Source: Phycisphaerae bacterium (GTDB lineage: Bacteria; Planctomycetota; Phycisphaerae; JAAYCJ01). From it: a stretch of 10,922 nucleotides of DNA. Below, piece by piece: positions 6,927 through 10,922 of the stretch. The stretch covers positions 1-10,922 of the forward strand of contig JAAZAW010000014.1 in NCBI GenBank assembly GCA_012514125.1, written 5' to 3'. The notes below the pieces were generated by a model. That model saw nothing but the letters and a program-made list of their open reading frames with translations. It was not told where the DNA came from and searched no databases. The stretch's first letter is position 1. Each line of letters starts with the position of its first letter. The translations under genes were made by a program, and so were the position numbers.

Positions 6927-8132
6927 GTGCTTAAAGGAAACGCAATCATAGGTCAGTCCGGCGGCCCGACGTCGGTCATCAACGCTTCACTCGCCGGTGT
7001 CGTCGAAGCCGCTAAACAAGTCGACAATATCAAAAATATCCTCGGCATGCGATACGGCATCGAAGGCTTCATGGCGGAAAACGTCATCGACCTTGGCCGC
7101 GAACCGCAATCCGCCATCGCAGGCCTCAAACAAACCCCCTCCAGCGCCCTGGGCTCCTGCCGAAAAAAACTCAAAGACGAAGACCTTCCCCTCATCTTTG
7201 AAAAATTAAAAAAATACGACATCCGCTACGTCTTCCTCATCGGCGGAAACGATACAATGGATACCATCTGCCGCATCGAAGCCTACGCCCGTGAACACCA
7301 TCACGACATCATCGGTATCGGCGTCCCCAAAACCGTCGATAACGACCTCTTCGGAACCGACCACACCCCGGGCTTCCCCAGCGCCGCTCGATATATGGCC
7401 CTGTCGGTCATGCAGGCCGGCATCCTCGCCCGAGATATGAAAAAAGTCGATCAGTTCGTCGTCTTCCAGTGCATCGGACGAGAAGCAGGCTGGCTGCCCG
7501 CCGCCTGCGCCCTGGGCAAACAAGACCCCGCCGACGCACCCCATATTTTGTGCATGCCCGAACGAAAATTCGATAAAACCAAATTCCTCGCCGATGTCAA
7601 ACGCTGCTACGACACTAACGGCTTCGTCTCCATCGTCTGCGGCGAAGGCATTACCTATGCCGACGGCACGCCCGTCTCCGCCTCGCAAGTTCGTGATCAA
7701 TTCAAAAACGTCGAATTCGGCGCCATGGGCGGAACCAGCGCCGCGATGATGCTCCATCAAATAATCCACCAGGAGTTCGGCTTCCGTGGCGAATTCCAGG
7801 TCACCGAATCGCTCCCCATGTCCGCCGCCGATCGAGCCGTCCAACTCGATATCGATGAAGCTTGCATGTGTGGCCGACAAGCCGTCAAACTCGCCTCCGA
7901 AGGCAAAACAGGCCTGATGGTCACCCTCGTCCGTGAACCGGGAAAAGTCTATCGATGCACCACCGGAACCACCCCCCTCAAAGACGTCGCCGTCCACGCC
8001 AAACCCATGCCCGACGAATTCATCAACGCCGAAGGCAACTTCGTCACCCAGGCGTGTCTGGATTACCTCCGACCCCTCGTCGGCGAACTCCCCAACTATA
8101 CGCGTTTGAATTACCAGAAATTCAACGTCTGA
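6927..8132 (+). CDS. pfp: 6-phosphofructokinase, pyrophosphate-dependent type
   Basis: Phosphorylates fructose-6-P to fructose-1,6-bisphosphate in glycolysis, probably reversibly with PPi. The protein has 401 residues. GQSGGPTSVIN at 9-19 is the phosphoryl-donor loop. GGND at 106-109 has Asp where ATP-dependent enzymes have the Gly of GGDG. PKTVDND at 134-140 has Lys where ATP enzymes have Gly (PGTIDND) and includes the catalytic base D138. GREAGW at 184-189 binds sugar phosphate. Asp109 and Lys135 together are the accepted signature of PPi specificity; this is family knowledge, not tested here. The GTG start has GGAGGT 6 nt upstream. The gene is monocistronic, with its own promoter at 6813-6841 and a terminator shortly after the stop. 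Codons favour C-ending forms (GTC, ATC, CTC). Confidence 0.93.
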   Translation: MLKGNAIIGQSGGPTSVINASLAGVVEAAKQVDNIKNILGMRYGIEGFMAENVIDLGREPQSAIAGLKQTPSSALGSCRKKLKDEDLPLIFEKLKKYDIRYVFLIGGNDTMDTICRIEAYAREHHHDIIGIGVPKTVDNDLFGTDHTPGFPSAARYMALSVMQAGILARDMKKVDQFVVFQCIGREAGWLPAACALGKQDPADAPHILCMPERKFDKTKFLADVKRCYDTNGFVSIVCGEGITYADGTPVSASQVRDQFKNVEFGAMGGTSAAMMLHQIIHQEFGFRGEFQVTESLPMSAADRAVQLDIDEACMCGRQAVKLASEGKTGLMVTLVREPGKVYRCTTGTTPLKDVAVHAKPMPDEFINAEGNFVTQACLDYLRPLVGELPNYTRLNYQKFNV

Positions 8133-8155
8133 AAATGGTGTACATAAAAACAAAA

Positions 8156-8186
8156 AAAAGGACGAGCCTCAAAAACTCGTCCTTTT
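8156..8186. terminator. Bidirectional rho-independent terminator
   Basis: AAAAGGACGAG (8156-8166) pairs with CTCGTCCTTTT (8176-8186) around a 9-nt loop, an 11-bp stem. An A tract on the left and a T tract on the right let it serve both the phosphofructokinase (stop 24 nt before) and the leftward aroF (stop 27 nt away). Confidence 0.88.
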
Positions 8187-8212
8187 CTTTTGCACCTTAA
8201 ATGATTGAATTC

Positions 8213-9238
8213 TTATCCTACCGGCGACATCTTTTTCCCCATAATCTCTGCCAACCGTCGAATCGATCCTGTCAACTCCGCGAAGGTCTCCGGAAACATC
8301 GCCTGAGGCCCGTCGCACCTCGCCTTGTCCGGACAATTGTGCACCTCGATCATCACACCGTCCGCGCCCGCCGCAATCGCCGCCATCGTCAACGCCGGCA
8401 CCAAATCACGCCTGCCCGCCGCATGCGACGGATCCACAAACACCGGCAAATGCGACACCTCCTTAATTATCGGAATCGCCGCAATCTCCAGCGTAAATCG
8501 CGTCTCATCGCTGAACGTCCGAATCCCACGCTCACACAAAATCACCCGCTCATTCCCCGCCGACAGAATATACTCCGCCGACATCAGCCATTCCTTGATC
8601 GGTGCCGCCAAACCTCGCTTGAGAAATACAGGCTTCCGAGCCCTGCCGACTTCCTGCAGCAAATTGTAATTCTGCATATTCCTCGCGCCAATCTGAATAA
8701 TATCCGCAAACTCCACCACCATATCAACTTCACGCGGATCCATCACTTCCGTAATCACCGGAATCTTCAACGCATGACTCACCTGACGAACAATCCGAAG
8801 CCCCTCGATCCCAAGCCCCTGAAAACTGTACGGACTGGTCCGGGGTTTAAACGCCCCACCCCGCAACACACTCGCCCCCGCCGACTTGACCGCCTTACCC
8901 ACCTCCATCAACATTTCCTCATTCTCAATCGCGCAAGGACCCGCCATCACCGTCACATATCCCTCCCCGATCATCGTATCCCCAATGGAATAAACACTGT
9001 CGTCCGGATGAAAATCCCGAGACGCCAACTTGTAGGGCTTCATGATCGGAATGACCCGCTCGACACCGGGAATCTCTTCCAGATATTCCACCAGATGAGG
9101 CTGCTCTTCCCCAATCGCTCCGATAATCGTCCGATACTCGCCCTGAGAAATGTGCGGCGTCAGCCCAAGCTCCCTTATCCGCGCCGCCACCGCATCAATA
9201 ATCGTCTGCTCACTCTGTGCCTTCAAAATAATAATCAT
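8213..9238 (-). CDS. aroF: 3-deoxy-7-phosphoheptulonate (DAHP) synthase
   Basis: First step of the shikimate pathway: PEP plus erythrose-4-P to DAHP. The 341 residues match the Thermotoga maritima type (type I beta). An N-terminal ferredoxin-like regulatory domain (about 1-70) is followed by the TIM barrel. Metal ligands fall at the same numbers as in T. maritima: C102 in AGPCAIE, H272 in DPSHAAGRR, E298 in MIEVH and D309 in CDGPQ. Substrate-binding GAFKPRTSPYSFQG (128-141), IGARNMQNY (183-191) and KRG (207-209) are intact. The N-terminal domain in this group mediates feedback control by aromatic amino acids. The ATG at 9238 has AGAAGG 9 nt upstream. It lies downstream of pheA on the same strand with a 71-nt gap that contains a hairpin and a shared leader motif. 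Confidence 0.96.
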   Translation of the reverse strand: MIIILKAQSEQTIIDAVAARIRELGLTPHISQGEYRTIIGAIGEEQPHLVEYLEEIPGVERVIPIMKPYKLASRDFHPDDSVYSIGDTMIGEGYVTVMAGPCAIENEEMLMEVGKAVKSAGASVLRGGAFKPRTSPYSFQGLGIEGLRIVRQVSHALKIPVITEVMDPREVDMVVEFADIIQIGARNMQNYNLLQEVGRARKPVFLKRGLAAPIKEWLMSAEYILSAGNERVILCERGIRTFSDETRFTLEIAAIPIIKEVSHLPVFVDPSHAAGRRDLVPALTMAAIAAGADGVMIEVHNCPDKARCDGPQAMFPETFAELTGSIRRLAEIMGKKMSPVG

Positions 9239-9269
9239 AAAACCATACCTTCTTTTCTTCGTCTTGTAA

Positions 9270-9294
9270 GGCGCGTCTCAACGCACCATCTTTT
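9270..9294 (-). promoter_or_regulatory. Hairpin and repeated leader motif upstream of aroF
   Basis: On the mRNA strand the 12-mer AAAAGATGGTGC (9294-9283) runs into a stem GGTGCGT-TGAG-ACGCGCC (9287-9270), with 7 base pairs including one G-U wobble. No U tract follows, so it is not a simple terminator. The same 12-mer occurs upstream of pheA. It could be an RNA-level control or processing site between the genes, or a protein operator. Confidence 0.35.
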
Positions 9295-9309
9295 CTTTTC
9301 GCATCCAAC

Positions 9310-10395
9310 TTATATCGGCTCATCCGCCTTCGGATATGAACCCAACACCTTCAAATGCAAACAATGTCTCTTCGCCTCGTCCACCGCCGTCACCACCCTA
9401 GGCTCCTGAGAATGCCCCTCAAAATCTACAAAAAAATAATACTCCCACGTTCCACGACCCGAAGGCCGAGATTCAATCGCCGTCATATTGAGCTTGTGCC
9501 TGTGAAAAACTTCCAACACCTCCACCAACGCCCCAGACTGATGCGACGTCGCAAAAAGCACCGAGGTCTTGTCCCGCCCCGTCTGACCCGAACACATCGA
9601 CGAAATAATAAAAAACCGCGTGCGGTTCGCCGGATTGTCTTCTATATTCTCGTAAACGATCTTCACCCCATAAAGCTCCGCCGAAAGCGACGACCCGATC
9701 GCCGCCGACCCACACTCCCTCGCCGCCATCTCCGCCGCCCGCGAACTCGATGCCACAGGAACCATCTCCACTCCCTTCATATTCGTGCCAAGCCAATTTC
9801 GACACTGAGCAAAAATCTCAGGCTTCGAATAAATCACCCGAACCTGATCCACCGGCCCGTTCGCCAAAAAATTATGATGAATCGCCACAATCAACTCACC
9901 GCAAATCTTCACATCCATATCCAAAAATGCGTCAAGCGTATCGATCACCACCCCCCCAAGCGAATTTTCCACCGGAACAACCCCCAACATGCTTCGCCCA
10001 CGCAGCACATCCATAAAAACCCCGCGAATATCCGCCTGCCCCACATACTCCGCCGATGCCCCGAACTTCCGAGTCGCCGCCAAATGAGAAAAACTCCCCT
10101 CAGGCCCTAAATATCCAATCTGCATCCGCCGTTCCAGATTAATACACCCCCCGATCAACTCCCGCCAAATCGCCTCAAGCACCCGATCCGGCAATGGCCC
10201 CTCGTTGACTTCATGAAGATGATCAAAAACCCTCTTTTCCCGATCCGGCACATAAATCGCCTGACCATGCTGATGCTTGAGCTTACCAATCGCCATCGCC
10301 GCCCGCGCACGACGATTCATCAGCCCGACAATCTGTTCGTCAATCTCATCAATCTCCCGTCGCCAACCAGCTAAATCCTTCTCCGATTTCGCCAT
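9310..10395 (-). CDS. pheA: Bifunctional chorismate mutase/prephenate dehydratase (P-protein)
   Basis: Converts chorismate to prephenate and then to phenylpyruvate, committing flux to phenylalanine. The 361 residues contain three domains in order. An AroQ-type chorismate mutase (1-90) carries the R12/R13, K38/K40 and PDRE (50-53) region. A prephenate dehydratase (91-266) shows GYLGPEGSFSHLAA, PVENSLGG (141-148) and the catalytic TRF at 259-261. A C-terminal ACT domain (about 278-355) has GAL (288) and ESRP (308-311), the phenylalanine-binding motif, which suggests feedback inhibition. The start at 10395 has AGAGGA 7 nt upstream. The frame continues to an ATG at 10482, but those 29 residues (MKQKMVHHD...) lie outside the mutase fold and overlap the leader motif. 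It is the first gene of a likely pheA-aroF operon. Confidence 0.95.
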   Translation of the reverse strand: MAKSEKDLAGWRREIDEIDEQIVGLMNRRARAAMAIGKLKHQHGQAIYVPDREKRVFDHLHEVNEGPLPDRVLEAIWRELIGGCINLERRMQIGYLGPEGSFSHLAATRKFGASAEYVGQADIRGVFMDVLRGRSMLGVVPVENSLGGVVIDTLDAFLDMDVKICGELIVAIHHNFLANGPVDQVRVIYSKPEIFAQCRNWLGTNMKGVEMVPVASSSRAAEMAARECGSAAIGSSLSAELYGVKIVYENIEDNPANRTRFFIISSMCSGQTGRDKTSVLFATSHQSGALVEVLEVFHRHKLNMTAIESRPSGRGTWEYYFFVDFEGHSQEPRVVTAVDEAKRHCLHLKVLGSYPKADEPI

Positions 10396-10645
10396 ACCAT
10401 CGTCCTCTATATATCTTGAATCATACCTTAATATCTGAAACCTTAAGCAGAGCGTATCGTGATGCACCATCTTTTGTTTCATTATCTCTATTTTTTAGAG
10501 TTCTGGTACCCCAAATATTGAATTGTACCGGACAATTTTAATGCTATTTCACCAACATGCAAGCACCGTACCCACAAAAATCTCTCACGCCCACCCAACG
10601 AAAAAAAAGCGAACACCCGTATGCTCACTTCCCCATCTCATACGC
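10396..10645. other. pheA upstream region with operator-like inverted repeat
   Basis: No credible gene. On the + strand it holds AATTGT-ACCGG-ACAATT (10521-10537), a 6-bp perfect inverted repeat with a 5-nt spacer and an operator-like look. An AT-rich mini-hairpin CTCTA-TTTTT-TAGAG lies at 10486-10500. No convincing -35/-10 pair for pheA was found. A 71-codon + frame from 10557 runs on into the mobile element and is not believed to be a gene. Confidence 0.35.
10464..10475 (-). promoter_or_regulatory. Copy of the AAAAGATGGTGC leader motif upstream of pheA
   Basis: Identical 12-mer to the one before aroF, 68 nt before the pheA start at 10395. The neighbourhood is A-rich on the 5' side in both copies and contains ACGC on the 3' side. 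No T-box and no aromatic-rich leader peptide with its own stop was found here. Confidence 0.3.
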
Positions 10646-10796
10646 GTTTGATTGTAACTCCTCAGTCTTTTATGGCGTGGATAGATATAGTTCTGAGGGA
10701 TACCCGCAAATATCTTTCTCGTCCATTGCCTTACGGAAAACACTTCAAATTAGAATAAACAGTTTGCCATAAAAGACTGAGGGGTTACGTTTGATT
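10646..10796. repeat. 8-bp target-site duplications GTTTGATT flanking the miniature element
   Basis: Copies at 10646-10653 and 10789-10796 are identical and directly abut the inverted repeats. This marks the insertion boundary and the likely empty site, a single GTTTGATT. Confidence 0.75.
10654..10788. mobile_element. 135-bp MITE-like element with 23-bp terminal inverted repeats (IS66-like ends)
   Basis: The terminal repeats at 10654-10676 and 10766-10788 match at 22 of 23 positions when inverted. They begin GTAACTCCTC and GTAACCCCTC and end TTTTATGGC. Eight-base direct repeats GTTTGATT abut both ends exactly (10646-10653 and 10789-10796), as expected for a target-site duplication. The 89-bp interior has no credible coding sequence. 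GTAA termini with 8-bp duplications are the hallmark of the IS66 family, so this is inferred to be a non-autonomous derivative mobilised by an IS66-type transposase elsewhere. An internal CTGAGGGATAC resembles the terminus. A plain terminator is unlikely given the direct repeats and the long loop. Confidence 0.75.
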
Positions 10797-10799
10797 TAG

Positions 10800-10922
10800 C
10801 CCGCATTTCTCACCAGAATTTTATATTTTTTTGAAGTTGCAGGCCTTACTGTTTGAAGCGAAGATAGTTACCACACTTTTCGTGCGACAAACAGAAAGGA
10901 CCTGCGATGACAGAGTGTACAC
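10800..10922 (+). mobile_element. Possible left end of an insertion sequence, cut by the window edge
   Basis: Directly beyond the miniature element a sequence starting CCCGCATTTCTCACC (10800-10814) is followed by about 90 nt of leader and then a ribosome site with an ATG (10907). Short terminal sequence, leader and transposase start is the usual layout of an IS left end. From memory of family sequences it resembles IS1380-type elements, but the opposite terminus and the transposase body lie outside the window. This is a tentative call. Confidence 0.35.
10907..10922 (+). CDS. Start of a truncated gene at the window edge, possibly a transposase
   Basis: ATG at 10907 follows AAAGGA (10895-10900) with 6-nt spacing. 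Only five codons (MTECT) remain before the window ends. The N-terminus MTEC is reminiscent of IS1380-family transposases, which would agree with the IS-like sequence just upstream, but five residues cannot establish identity. Confidence 0.4.

Noticed and set aside
7206..8153. 315-codon minus frame antisense to phosphofructokinase
   Set aside because: Low-complexity Gly/Asp/Phe-rich product that mirrors codon positions of pfp. No ribosome site or motif.
8201..9409. 402-codon + strand frame antisense to aroF
   Set aside because: Arg/His/Pro-rich translation with no family resemblance. It is a shadow of the C-rich complement of a firmly identified DAHP synthase with all catalytic residues.
9355..10110. 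251-codon + frame antisense to pheA
   Set aside because: Highly basic, repetitive Arg/His composition typical of antisense shadows; pheA on the other strand is complete.
10396..10482. Phenylalanine attenuator with leader peptide upstream of pheA
   Set aside because: The only upstream ATG in phase (10482) has no stop before pheA, few aromatic codons, and no terminator/antiterminator pair was found.
10557..10772. 71-codon + frame at the right end
   Set aside because: It starts in non-coding sequence and runs through the left inverted repeat and the whole interior of the miniature element; no family resemblance.
10654..10788. Inverted repeat read as a transcription terminator
   Set aside because: The loop would be 89 nt, there is no U tract, and exact 8-bp direct repeats abut both arms, which fits transposition instead.
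1..10922. CRISPR arrays, tRNA or rRNA genes, phage or defence modules
   Set aside because: No regularly spaced repeats, cloverleaf-like segments or related proteins were seen on either strand.

Overview
The window looks like bacterial chromosome from a Gram-negative-type organism. A periplasmic adaptor protein implies an envelope with a periplasm. Gene content (pyrophosphate-type phosphofructokinase, Thermotoga-type DAHP synthase, a GATase-like PF07090 protein) and base composition would fit an uncultured Planctomycetota/Phycisphaerae-type lineage. That placement is a low-confidence inference, since no rRNA or marker gene is present.

Layout, left to right. (1) Positions 1-1942: a leftward pair, nagA (N-acetylglucosamine-6-phosphate deacetylase) followed 52 nt later by a creatininase-family amidohydrolase that runs off the left edge. 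A candidate promoter sits just upstream of nagA. (2) Positions 2193-5860: a tight rightward three-gene operon for a MacAB-like export system. It consists of a membrane-anchored periplasmic adaptor with an unusually long hairpin, an ABC ATPase whose start overlaps the adaptor stop, and a FtsX/MacB-type permease 7 nt later. It ends in a bidirectional hairpin terminator. (3) Positions 5932-6684: a leftward single gene for a GATase1-like (PF07090-type) protein with no obvious catalytic Cys. (4) Positions 6813-8132: a rightward phosphofructokinase of PPi-dependent signature, with a good promoter and a bidirectional terminator. (5) Positions 8213-10395: leftward pheA (chorismate mutase/prephenate dehydratase/ACT) then aroF (DAHP synthase), which together supply the entry and the phenylalanine branch of aromatic amino-acid synthesis. 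The two genes share an identical 12-nt motif in their leaders. (6) Positions 10396-10922: a non-coding and mobile right end. It holds a 135-bp miniature inverted-repeat element with 8-bp target-site duplications and GTAA termini (IS66-like), followed at once by what looks like the left end and transposase start of another insertion sequence cut by the window edge.

No CRISPR array, tRNA or rRNA was seen, and no phage or defence cluster. Most of the window is ordinary metabolism and transport. The most interesting signals are the miniature element at 10646-10796, the repeated leader motif before pheA and aroF, and a marked C-over-G bias on the + strand that holds in genes of both orientations.
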